64,000 bases of DNA from contig NZ_JAIQXU010000010.1 in NCBI RefSeq assembly GCF_020166395.1, positions 1 to 64,000 on the forward strand, written 5' to 3'. The position numbers and the translations under genes are program-made. This stretch comes from Deinococcus betulae. Lineage in GTDB: Bacteria > Deinococcota > Deinococci > Deinococcales > Deinococcaceae. A model generated the notes under the pieces. That model was not told where the DNA came from. It ran no database searches and saw only the letters and a list, made by a program, of their open reading frames with translations. This document shows positions 29,237 through 37,703 of this stretch, piece after piece (the first letter of the stretch is position 1; each line of letters opens with the position of its first letter).

Positions 29237-32090
29237 GCGCCCCTTGGACGAGCGGGCGGTGCTGGCTGACCTGCGCGCGCATCTGCCTCCCACCCCCGGC
29301 GGCCAGGCGCGCGGCAGCCTGCGCTGGCTGGAAGCCGAGATGCGCCGCCGGGGGGCTAACCCCAGCAGTGTGCGGAACATCGTGTACCGGGGCGTGGGGA
29401 CCGCCGCCGACAAGGCCGCGCTGCGCGGCATCCTGGCGGACCTGGCCCGTGAGGTCGGGCGTCCACTGCCCGAGGTGACTGCGCCTGCCCGGCCCGAGAC
29501 CCCTCCCGAACTGGACCTGCTGGGCCGTAGCAAGACGCGCGCCTACCGGCAGTTTCTGGCGGGCGTGCGGGCGGGCCGCGCCCCACGCCTGATGGTCTGG
29601 GGCCGCGCGGGGGCGGGGAAGACGGTGCTGCTCTCGCACGTGGGCCGGACGCTGGAGGCGCAGGGGGTGCCGGTCACCCGCCTGTTTCTTTCGGGCGAGG
29701 GGGCCAGTGCCCTGAAGATGCCGCCGCCCGCAGGCACGTCTTACGCGGCGCAGGCCCAGGCACAGGCGGACGCGGCGCTGGCCGCGCTGCCACCCACAGG
29801 GGCGCTGCTGGTGAGGGTCACGGCCGATCTGCGCTTTGATGGGCAGCCGCCGCGAGCCCTGGACGGCTCGCCTCTGGGTGCAGCGGCCTGGGCCGCCGGG
29901 GCGCTGCTGGCCCGCGCGCCGGCCGGGGTGGCCGTGCTGCTGGCCCTGGAAGACGAGCCGCCACCCGGCACAGCACTGGAGTGCATTGAGCTGCGGCCCC
30001 CTACCCCGGCCGAGGCCCGCGCCTACCTGATGACCCACCTGAACCTGCCGCGCGCCGAGGCCGAGCGCCTGGCGCACGAAACGGGGCGCAGTCTGGACCG
30101 CCTGACCCTGCTGGCCCGCCTGGCCCATGAAGGGGCGACCCCCGCCGACCTGCTGGCCGACCCCGACACCCGCGCCCTGACCGAGGCGGCGGCCGCGCTG
30201 CACGCGGCGGGGCCGGATCCGGGGGCCCCCTGGCCGCACGCGGCGCTGACCGCCGTGCTGGGCCGCGACGCAGCGGCGCTGCCGCCCCACGCCCGCATGT
30301 TGCTGCGCGGCGACCCCCAGGCCGGCTGGCAGCCTGCGCCGACCCTGCGCGCCGCCTGGCCCGAGGTAGCGCCCCAGGCCAGAGTCGCCCCGCTGCGCGC
30401 CCTGGCCAGCAGTGAAGCGGCGGCGCTGACGCCCCTGCGGCTCGCGGCATGGGCGGCCTTACATGACTGGGCGGCGGTGGCGGCTCATGTCCAGGCCGCC
30501 CCGGACGACGCCCGCTTTTTGCCGCCGCTGTGGCCTGTCCTGCGCGAAGCCCCGCCCGGCGACCACCGCGAGGCGCTGGCGCGCGCCGTGGTCGCGCACC
30601 ACGCGGGCCGGGGCGATTACGGCGAGGTGCAGCTGCGCGGCGCCCTGTTTACCCTGCTGGAATCGCCGCGCGACCCGGTGCGCGCCTGGGCGCGGGTCAA
30701 GCTGGCCGAGAGCAGCCTCGAACAGGGCCGGATGGACGCCGCCCAGACTCAACTGGCCCACCCCGACGTGACTGGCATGACTGGCCACGACCCCTGGACC
30801 CGCGCCGCGCAGGCCGATGCCCTGCTGGTGCAAGCGGCGTTGGCCCGCTGGCGCGGTGACCTGGCGGCGGCCACTGGAGCCGTCACCGACCCCCGCGCTG
30901 CGCAGGGGGGACCCCGCGCCGGGCTGTGGCGCGGCCTGATCGCCAAGGACGCCGGGCGGTGGCCTGAGGCGCTGGCGGCCCTGCGGGCGGTGCCGGCGGG
31001 CAGCCCACTCCTCTCGGCGCGGGCGCGGTATCAGGAAGGCGACCTGTTGCTGCGCCTGGGGCAGCCCCTGCTGGCCCTGACTGCCCTGCAAGACGCGTCC
31101 AGGCGCCTGGCCGCCGCCGGCAGCGCCGATGAGGAGCAGGCTCGCGTGCTGGCCCGCACCGCCACGGCCCTGCGGCGGCTGGGCCGCTCGGCGGAAGGCT
31201 GGAGTCACCTAGAGCGCGCACTGGCCTTGGTGCCGCCCCCCGAACGCCGCCACGCCGACGGGGTGCCGCGCGCCCGCCTGCTGTCGGAGGGGGTGCCGCT
31301 GCTGCTGGCCCTGGGCCGTCCCGACGCCGCCCTGATGCACGCCGCGCAGGCCCTGACTCTGCTCGCGCGCCCCGACGCTCGCCCCGCCGAGGCGAGTTAC
31401 CGCGAGCGCCGCACCCGCTACCGCGCCGCCCTGGCCTACCTGTCGCGTGGGCTGGGGCGGCCGTACCTGCAACCCCTGGCCGGGGCCACGGCCGACCACC
31501 CCGACCTGGTCCACGCTCGCGCCGCGCTGGACGAGCTGCTGGCCGGGGGTGGGGGCGGGGCCGACCGCGACCACCTGCTGCACCTCGACATGTGGCTCAG
31601 CCGCGCGCTGGCCGAGCCGGACCCGGCGCGCGCCCTGGCCCTCATTGGGCAGGCCCTGGCGCTGGCCGCCCATCCTTACGAAGAAGCCCAGGTGCGGGCC
31701 ATGCGCGCCGAAGCCCTGGTGCGCGCCGGACAGCCAGAGGCTGCGCTGACCGACCTGAACCGCGCCCACGCCCTGCTGCGCCGCGCCGCCCCGGACGGCG
31801 GCCCCGGCGACCCTGGCCTGCAGGCCCAGCTGCTGGCCGTCGAAGCCCGCGCCTCGGTGGCCGACGGCCTGACCATGCTGGCATGGCTGCGCGCCGCCCT
31901 GGCCGACCCCCACCTGGCGCCCTTTCGCGCGGGGGTGTGGCGCGAGGCTGGGCACGCCCTGGCGGCGCGCCCGGACGCCGGGGCCCTGCTGAGCGCCTGG
32001 GGCGTGGACCCGCACAGCGTCTTTCGGCTGCCCGACGCGCTGGTGCTGCACGAGGCGGCGCGGCTGGCCAGCGGGGATGAGCGCTGGTGA
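29229..32090 (+). CDS. Large P-loop ATPase with TPR-like repeats
   Basis: This 953-residue protein has an N-terminal helical segment (about 1-90), a P-loop ATPase module with Walker A GRAGAGKT at 125-132 and a likely Walker B VAVLLALEDE near 240, then about 600 residues of Ala/Leu-rich helical repeats of TPR type. The architecture recalls STAND/MalT-like signalling ATPases, but no DNA-binding or effector domain is evident. The start is the GTG with AGGA 8 nt upstream, and an overlapping mini-ORF precedes it. Two small genes follow. Confidence 0.65.
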   Translation: MPERPLDERAVLADLRAHLPPTPGGQARGSLRWLEAEMRRRGANPSSVRNIVYRGVGTAADKAALRGILADLAREVGRPLPEVTAPARPETPPELDLLGRSKTRAYRQFLAGVRAGRAPRLMVWGRAGAGKTVLLSHVGRTLEAQGVPVTRLFLSGEGASALKMPPPAGTSYAAQAQAQADAALAALPPTGALLVRVTADLRFDGQPPRALDGSPLGAAAWAAGALLARAPAGVAVLLALEDEPPPGTALECIELRPPTPAEARAYLMTHLNLPRAEAERLAHETGRSLDRLTLLARLAHEGATPADLLADPDTRALTEAAAALHAAGPDPGAPWPHAALTAVLGRDAAALPPHARMLLRGDPQAGWQPAPTLRAAWPEVAPQARVAPLRALASSEAAALTPLRLAAWAALHDWAAVAAHVQAAPDDARFLPPLWPVLREAPPGDHREALARAVVAHHAGRGDYGEVQLRGALFTLLESPRDPVRAWARVKLAESSLEQGRMDAAQTQLAHPDVTGMTGHDPWTRAAQADALLVQAALARWRGDLAAATGAVTDPRAAQGGPRAGLWRGLIAKDAGRWPEALAALRAVPAGSPLLSARARYQEGDLLLRLGQPLLALTALQDASRRLAAAGSADEEQARVLARTATALRRLGRSAEGWSHLERALALVPPPERRHADGVPRARLLSEGVPLLLALGRPDAALMHAAQALTLLARPDARPAEASYRERRTRYRAALAYLSRGLGRPYLQPLAGATADHPDLVHARAALDELLAGGGGGADRDHLLHLDMWLSRALAEPDPARALALIGQALALAAHPYEEAQVRAMRAEALVRAGQPEAALTDLNRAHALLRRAAPDGGPGDPGLQAQLLAVEARASVADGLTMLAWLRAALADPHLAPFRAGVWREAGHALAARPDAGALLSAWGVDPHSVFRLPDALVLHEAARLASGDERW

Positions 32091-32126
32091 CTGGGCGCGG
32101 CACCCTCACCCGGTCTCAAAAGCCGG

Positions 32127-32132
32127 TATGCT
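32127..32132 (+). promoter_or_regulatory. Leaderless -10 box of small-protein operon
   Basis: TATGCT lies 7 nt before the GTG at 32140. Confidence 0.6.
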
Positions 32133-32139
32133 ACAGCGC

Positions 32140-32526
32140 GTGAGTACCAGTGAACCGCCGCCTGTGGGGCGAGCCGCCGTGCGGCTGCTGCAAGGGTATG
32201 TGTGGCACCCCCAGGACGCCGAGATAGACCTGGAACACTTTCTGCCGCATGAACTGGACCTGCCTGGCCCAGAACAGGAAGAGCACGAGGCCGCGCATGT
32301 GCTGTGGGACGCCGTCACGCCTCCCTTTGCCTTTTTCGAGAACGGTGAGCCCACCGCGTCGCAGGCGTTTTACCAGTTCACCGTGCTGCGCGTCTATGAG
32401 GCCCGGCCGCCCAACGACGCCCTGCACGCCGATGCCAGCGCCGCCAGCGAACAGCTGGGGCCCCTGCTGGACGGCACCCCGGACGGCGTGGGCTGGCAGC
32501 TGTGGGAGGACCTGCGCGACCTATGA
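32140..32526 (+). CDS. Hypothetical acidic protein
   Basis: This 128-residue acidic protein matches no family that I recognise. Segments such as YVWHPQDAEIDLEHFLPHELDLPGPEQEEHEAAHVLWDAV are rich in Glu, Asp and His. The GTG start follows a TATGCT box by 7 nt. It is the first of three coupled genes (ATGA and GTGA overlaps), so it probably works with the next small protein and the DJ-1-like protein. Confidence 0.65.
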   Translation: MSTSEPPPVGRAAVRLLQGYVWHPQDAEIDLEHFLPHELDLPGPEQEEHEAAHVLWDAVTPPFAFFENGEPTASQAFYQFTVLRVYEARPPNDALHADASAASEQLGPLLDGTPDGVGWQLWEDLRDL

Positions 32527-32720
32527 TCACCTGGCTTGACCTGACGGTCGAGGGCGATCCCCACCCGCGCCGCTTTGACCGCCCCGACACCGCCCTGACC
32601 TACCTGCTGCGCGTGGAGCGCCTGTCGGAAGAAGCGGCCCAGCATCTGCTGGAGCACGGCGAGGTGGAGCCGCCTCTGGCGCGGCGGGCGTACACCCTGC
32701 GCCCCCTTGGGACCGCGTGA
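32523..32720 (+). CDS. Hypothetical small protein
   Basis: This 65-residue protein begins MITWLDLTVEGDPHPRRFDRP. The family is not recognised. It overlaps the preceding gene by ATGA and the following one by GTGA, so all three should be translated together. Confidence 0.65.
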   Translation: MITWLDLTVEGDPHPRRFDRPDTALTYLLRVERLSEEAAQHLLEHGEVEPPLARRAYTLRPLGTA

Positions 32721-33310
32721 CCGACCCAGAACCGGCCTCACCCCCCGGCCCCGTGGTGGCGCTGCCGGTCTATCCCGGCGTCAGCGAGCTGGAACTGGGC
32801 CTGATGGTGACCGTTCTGCGGCTGTGCGGCGGCGAGAAGGCGGCCCTGACCGTTCACCGTTCGCGGATCAGCGTGGTGACGGCAGGCGGGCTGGTGATGA
32901 CGCCGCATGTGCTGTACGCCGCGCTGCCCGAGCCGGCGGCGCTGCTGCTGCCGGGCGGCCCCGGCGCGGCCAAGGCCAGCCGCGATCCCCTGCTGCGCGC
33001 CTTTCTGGCGGCGCACGCGGCTCTGCCCACAGGCGTGAGTGGCAGCGGCCTGCTGCTCCTGGGCGAGGCGGGGGTACTGGATGGCCGCGCGGTGGGCGGT
33101 CCCGCCGACCTGACCGATACGCTCTGGAATTACACGCCCCAGGAGGTGCGCCCCGGCGAGGTCGTGACGGACGGTGCGCTGTGCAGCGCCCCCGCTGGGC
33201 TGGGGGCCCTGCACGCCGCCCTGCATGTGGCGCGGGCCGTATGGGGCGAAGAAGCGGCGCAGGACACATTGGTACGTATAGGTGGAAATTCTTTATTGAT
33301 ACCGGCATAA
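32717..33310 (+). CDS. DJ-1/PfpI-like protein with altered nucleophile and IS-rewritten C-terminus
   Basis: This 197-residue class I glutamine amidotransferase-like (DJ-1/PfpI/ThiJ) protein has VALPVYPGVSELELG, LLLPGGPGAAKASRDP and GVSGSGLLLLGEAGVLDGR. The nucleophile elbow normally holds Cys, but here it reads Ser. The last residues (after NSL) come from an IS630 insertion at 33296. Joining the flanks across one TA gives ...GGNSLTR and a stop. The insertion therefore changes only the tail, so the protein may still fold. Confidence 0.75.
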   Translation: MTDPEPASPPGPVVALPVYPGVSELELGLMVTVLRLCGGEKAALTVHRSRISVVTAGGLVMTPHVLYAALPEPAALLLPGGPGAAKASRDPLLRAFLAAHAALPTGVSGSGLLLLGEAGVLDGRAVGGPADLTDTLWNYTPQEVRPGEVVTDGALCSAPAGLGALHAALHVARAVWGEEAAQDTLVRIGGNSLLIPA

Positions 33311-34301
33311 GTTGGAATCCATCAGGTGACGAGGCAGTTCGACGTATCGAACCCGCTGCCAAGCCGTCACGAGCTTCGCTTTCAGCACGGTGACCGAACG
33401 GGCACAGAAGTTGCCCAGCACATTCCTTTTGACATACGCCCAGACCAATTCAATCGGGTTCAACTCGGGGGCGTAGGGCGGCAGAAAGACCAGTGAGAGG
33501 CGTTCGTGGCCTGCCACGGACGCCTGTGTTGCTCTGGCCCGGTGGATCCCAGCGTTGTCCAGCACGACCACGATCTCCCCTTGAACGTGACGCAGGAGAT
33601 GCTGGAAGAACCGGATGACGTCCCCACTGCGAATCGCCCCGGACTTCGTGTGCTGGAAGAATCGCCCATCCGACGTGATCGCTCCAATGGTCGAGAGTTT
33701 CTCCCAGTTCGCCGGGAGCGTGACCAAGGGCGTCACGCCCCTGGTCGACCACGTTCGTCTCCGCACACCTTTCAAGGAGAAGCCGACCTCATCCAGGTAC
33801 ACGAGCGTCGCGCCCTCAGCGACCTTTTTTCCCCAACTCCGGCGCGATCTGTTCCTGCCAGGACGCGATGCGGAGTTCGTTGCGTTCAGCCGCCCGTCCA
33901 TCTGGCATTTGGGGCGTGAAGCCCAACTGGCGGAGAATTCTGCGCACATGGTCGGGGTGGTACCACACGTCGAAGTGCCGCCCAATCAGGTCCGTGACTC
34001 GCCTGGTGCTCCACGTCTGGTCAGGGAACCCATGCTGGACGGCACCCTCCCGCAGGAGGGTGCGGACTTGTTCAAGTTGGGTGGCGGTCAGTCGGGAGGG
34101 GCGTCCAGTCGTCACCGTGGCCTGGAGGCTACCGGTGCGTTTCAGGCGCTTCTTCCAGTTACTGACGGTGTGTATGGAGACGCCGAAGTGCTGCGCGATC
34201 TCCTGCTGTGAATGGCGGCCCCCTTGAAGCCAGGGGGTCGCGGCCAGCCGGCGTTCTTCCAGCTGGGCACGGGAGTATTTCGAAGGATGCCATTCGGCCA
34301 C
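33293..34301 (-). CDS. IS630-family transposase in two frames
   Basis: The first frame (34301 to 33816) carries the helix-turn-helix part: EIAQHFGVSIHTVSNWKKRLKRTG. The second (open 33985 to 33293) carries the DDE part: VYLDEVGFSL, VVVLDNAGIHRA and PYAPELNPIELVWAYVKRNVLG. They join at an A6 run (33825-33830). Losing one A, or a +1 shift, fuses them. The shift may be programmed slippage or inactivation. The stop TAA of the second frame is made of the TA target duplication plus one host base. Confidence 0.85.
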
Positions 34302-34339
34302 GCCGCCAGCCTACCAGCCTATACTTACATCGCTATCAA
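33296..34339 (-). mobile_element. IS630-family insertion element 1
   Basis: This 1044-bp element is flanked by TA (33294-33295 and 34340-34341). Its ends are imperfect inverted repeats starting TTGATACCGGCATAAGT and TTGATAGCGATGTAAGT. It is inserted at the very end of the DJ-1-like gene, at the edge of the AT-rich island. Its transposase is about half identical in key blocks to that of element 2, so it is a related but different element. Confidence 0.85.
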
Positions 34340-35616
34340 TAACGAGATAATCAATTAAAATATTATATAATATTAAAACAGTTTAAGTTCATCTAGCACA
34401 TCTGCTGTTCTCTTAAAGCTGCTGTTTCTTTTGTCGACCAAGAGTGACATATGTAGCATTCTAAGTATCACTGCCTGTCTGCTCGCGCCAAAGATTCTGA
34501 CTAAGCGGCCAGTGACTATTCTTAGCATTTCTTGATTGTATCTTTGTTGATCTACAAAAAGCAGGGCCTTTCCATGTCGATATAAATGATGTTTAGCAGC
34601 GATTTTTCGGAATTCTAATAAGAAATAATTCCTTGGTAATAAAATACAACTGGCCAAATAATTTGCTTGAAATTCCATTCTGGAAATATCTTTTATTGCC
34701 CATTTATGATTATATCTGCCGATATCGTCGTCGTCATACTCTTCTTTTGTCATGTTCGAGTAAGAAGTGGACAAATTCGTGAACGATTGTGAATCGTCGC
34801 CTACCTACATTGATGGGATTGTTTTTGTAGATATGGATGCTTGGATATAAAAAATTAGCCGTGGCGAGAACATGATCATGTATGGCATCATCTGGTCTAT
34901 CGCAGTTTTCATACAGAGAAACTTTGGATAGAATGGGATTTTTCTGACGTAGAATCTCAAAATCTACTTTTCCACCCGTATAATTAGCAAGAGTTAGGGC
35001 ATCACCAGCTATATCTTCAAGATGCTGTTTGCTAACAGACGGTACAACAGACCTGGAAGGCTGCTTAGCCTGTAAAAAGAAATTTCTTGCTTCAAACTCA
35101 AATAGTAAATTTCTGAAAAACCTCTCAATTGAATTGGTGTGTATGCCATTGGACCACATAAAATAGTCAAAATTTGAGCTTTGATATGCCTGATTGGTGA
35201 GAGCATCTTCAATCTCATTTATAGAAAGCGAAGCTAATGACAAACTGGAGGAAGGGCGAGCTAACTCATGCTTAAAGTTTGCGTCTGGAAAATAGCGGTA
35301 ATGTCCAATCCCATCATGTTCTGCCAATTTTTTCGCACTCTTCTGTAGTGGTGACACTGTTGCAAAAATTCCCTTCGTCCCAACGCCTGTTATCTGTTGT
35401 AACTTTCTGCTAAATTCTTCTACGTCATTCACTGCAACTGAATGTTGATAATTCTTGCATTCTATTATGATAAGTTGTGAGCATTTATCCATTCTTGGAA
35501 GAACCAATTCTATAGATATATCAAAAGTTATGCAATCCCCTCCGGCTGGAGAATAATATTCCTTCTGTCTAAAGATTTGACAGAATTGAGGCACAAGACC
35601 GAGATGGCCAGAATTA

Positions 35617-36677
35617 TTGACTCCGGCATGAGTTGGAGACGAGAGGTAGACTTCGGAGGTGCTGCCTGTCTGGCGACCCTCCACCTTGACCCGTGACCAA
35701 CTGGAAGAACGGCGGCTGTATGTCCAGCAAGTCCTGGCCGCAGGTGAGGTCAGTTCCAAGGAGATTGCGGCAATAGTCGGCGTTTCGGAGAGTACGGTCC
35801 GCACCTGGAAACAGCGTCTCCGTGAGCGCGGAAGCCTTCAGGCCACCCGAGCCTCCGGGCCTCCACCGCGCCTGAGTTCAACACAGCGCCCTCAACTGGG
35901 CGAACTGCTGCGTGCCGGACCGCTGGCGGCAGGGTAGTCCGATCAACGCTGGACGACCTCCCGCGTGCGGGAGGTCATGGGTCTGCGATTTGAGGTGTGG
36001 TACCACGCCGATCACGTCAGGAAGCTCCTTCATCAGCTCGGGTTCAGCCCCCAAAGGCCAGAACAGCGTGCCGTGGAACGGGAGGAGCAGGCCATTCAAA
36101 CCTGGGTCGAGTGCACGCTCCCCAGCTTGAAAAAAAAGATCAAGCGGGGCGTCACCATCGTCTTCGTTGATGAGAGTGGGTTCAGCCTCAAACCGACCGT
36201 GACCCGCACCTGGGCCGTCCGAGGACAAACACCCATCATTCGGGCCAAAGCCAGTTGGGACAAGCTCTCCACCATCGGTGCCCTCACCACGAGCGGCCAA
36301 TTCCTGCAACACACGCACTCAGGGGCCATTCGAGGCGCACAGGTGGTGGCCTTCTGCCACCATCTCCTCCGGCACGTTGGAGGCGAGATCGTCGTGCTCA
36401 TGGACAATGCCCGCATTCACACAACGAAGGCCCTCAGGGCCTTCGTCGAGCAGCAGCCCCGTCTTGCCGTCGAGTACCTCTCCCCCTACGCTCCTGAACT
36501 GAACCCCATCGAGCGAGTGTGGGCCTACGTCAAAAGGTCAGTCCTTGGCAACTTCTGCCCCAAGAATGTCGGTGAGTTGAAGGCCCGGCTGAACGCGGCG
36601 TGGCAACGTGTTCGCTCCGTTCAGCTCCGGCGCCTCACCTATGCCTTTGCCTCGTCCCAAACCTAGGCCGGAGTCAA
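35617..36677 (+). mobile_element. IS630-family insertion element 2
   Basis: This 1061-bp element is flanked by TA (35615-35616 and 36678-36679). Its inverted ends are TTGACTCCGGCATGAGTTGG and TTGACTCCGGCCTAGGTTTGG. It splits the Mrr/ImmA-like gene, and precise removal with one TA restores that reading frame. Confidence 0.87.
35659..36666 (+). pseudogene. IS630-family transposase with in-frame amber stop
   Basis: The N-terminal part (helix-turn-helix, EIAAIVGVSESTVRTWKQRLRERG) and the DDE part (VFVDESGFSL, VLMDNARIHTT, PYAPELNPIERVWAYVKRSVLG) are in the same frame. They are separated by a TAG at 35935-35937, where relatives continue. Unlike element 1, an A8 run at the equivalent position keeps the frame. 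The element is therefore probably unable to move on its own unless the stop is suppressed. Confidence 0.82.
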
Positions 36678-36799
36678 TAAGTAACATTTCGAAATGTTTG
36701 AAGGTAAGATCTTCGAACTCATCGCCTTTCTTGCGAGAATTCATGCGTCTTTTAGATTCTTTAACATAAGAAATTTTTATTTCTGAGCCAGTTTCTTGC

Positions 36800-37621
36800 T
36801 CAGTTCAGATGCTCAAACCCCGCCAGGCCGTCGAACAGGCCGCGCAGCGGATAGCTCCCAAGGGCAGTGCGGGTACCGCCGATGCTAAAGCGCTCGGCGC
36901 CCAGCAGCATCGCTTCCATTGTGGCGCGCTCTTCAGGGCTCATCTTGCCCATGACGCTCTGCTCGCCGGTCTGGGTGCCGTGGGCCTTCAGGGCAGCGCG
37001 TTTATTGTCGGCGTAGGCGGCCACGTCAATCTTGACGGCCACCGTTTCCTCGGACACGCCGTAGACCAGCGGGTCCAGGTTCTCGCCCATGCGCGACAGG
37101 CCCTGCGCCGCCTGGGTGGTCAGGGCGGTGTAGTACAGGCGCTGCGGCCCGCCGCCTGGCAGGTGCCCAGTGCTAAAGAAGGCCGCCGTGGCCGCGCGGT
37201 GGATTTGCAGGTGGTCAATGTGACCGTAGCCACCGTGGGGGTCAAAGGTCACCATGACCTGCGGCGCCACCTCGGCAATCAGGGCGCGCAGGCCCACTTC
37301 AACGTCTAGTGGGTTCACGTTCATCAGGGCCCTGGGGTCGCTGTGCCGGGTGCGCTCGTAGCGGCCCGAATCGTGGTAGTCCAGAAAGACGGGGGGGCCA
37401 ATTTCCAGCGCCTCGCACGCCTCGCGCAGTTCCTGTTCGCGCTGGGCGCCCAGGTCGTCCACCGTCATGCCGGGCACGGTAATTTTTCCGGCCTCGCCGC
37501 GTGTGGCGCAGGCCAGGACCACCTTTACGCCTTGACGGGCGTAGTGGGTCAGGGTGCCGCCGACACTGAACGCTTCGTCATCCGGGTGGGCAAACACAGC
37601 CAGCAGGGTTGGGGTCGTCAT
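36800..37621 (-). CDS. PIG-L family deacetylase, BshB/MshB-like
   Basis: This 273-residue zinc-dependent N-acetylglucosaminide deacetylase carries AHPDDEAFSVGGTL (metal-binding HPDD) and DPHGGYGHIDHLQIHRA. Deinococcus makes bacillithiol, and BshB deacetylates GlcNAc-malate, so that role is a reasonable inference. A mycothiol-type conjugate amidase activity cannot be excluded. A TACACT box 9 nt before the ATG points to leaderless expression. The AT-rich island begins directly after its stop codon. Confidence 0.85.
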   Translation of the reverse strand: MTTPTLLAVFAHPDDEAFSVGGTLTHYARQGVKVVLACATRGEAGKITVPGMTVDDLGAQREQELREACEALEIGPPVFLDYHDSGRYERTRHSDPRALMNVNPLDVEVGLRALIAEVAPQVMVTFDPHGGYGHIDHLQIHRAATAAFFSTGHLPGGGPQRLYYTALTTQAAQGLSRMGENLDPLVYGVSEETVAVKIDVAAYADNKRAALKAHGTQTGEQSVMGKMSPEERATMEAMLLGAERFSIGGTRTALGSYPLRGLFDGLAGFEHLN

Positions 37622-37630
37622 GCTCGGCCC

Positions 37631-37636
37631 AGTGTA
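37631..37636 (-). promoter_or_regulatory. -10 box of PIG-L deacetylase gene
   Basis: TACACT on the minus strand lies 9 nt before the ATG at 37621. Confidence 0.55.
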
Positions 37637-37691
37637 GCGGTGGCCAGTGGAATTCAGCCAAGGGGCCCGGCGTGGGCGGGTAGGGGCGCCC

Positions 37692-37697
37692 TAAACT
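37692..37697 (+). promoter_or_regulatory. Leaderless -10 box of SUKH-family gene
   Basis: TAAACT lies 6 nt before the GTG at 37704. Confidence 0.6.
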
Positions 37698-37703
37698 GCC
37701 TCG

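Larger units (their letters stand above)
34373..36744 (-). pseudogene. Mrr-type nuclease / ImmA-IrrE peptidase fusion, broken by IS and frameshift
   Basis: The ancestral gene starts at 36744 (MNSRKKGDEFEDLTFKHFEM), is interrupted by element 2, and resumes at 35614. Joining both sides over one TA gives a continuous frame (...EMLLNSGHLGLVPQF). The N-terminal half has a PD-(D/E)XK Mrr-like core, FDISIEL...IIIECKNY. The C-terminal half has the ImmA/IrrE zinc motif IVHEFVHFLLEH and, after a one-base frameshift at an A4 run (34745-34748), the second motif RMEFQANYLASCILLP. Full length would be about 440 residues. It is AT-rich, unlike its neighbours, and so probably acquired, perhaps a defence or mobile-element regulatory gene. 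Confidence 0.75.

Noticed and set aside
28362..30290. 642-codon frame read as one protein
   Set aside because: Only the part from 29057 has a signal peptide and TPR repeats; the rest is antisense to the 953-residue ATPase.
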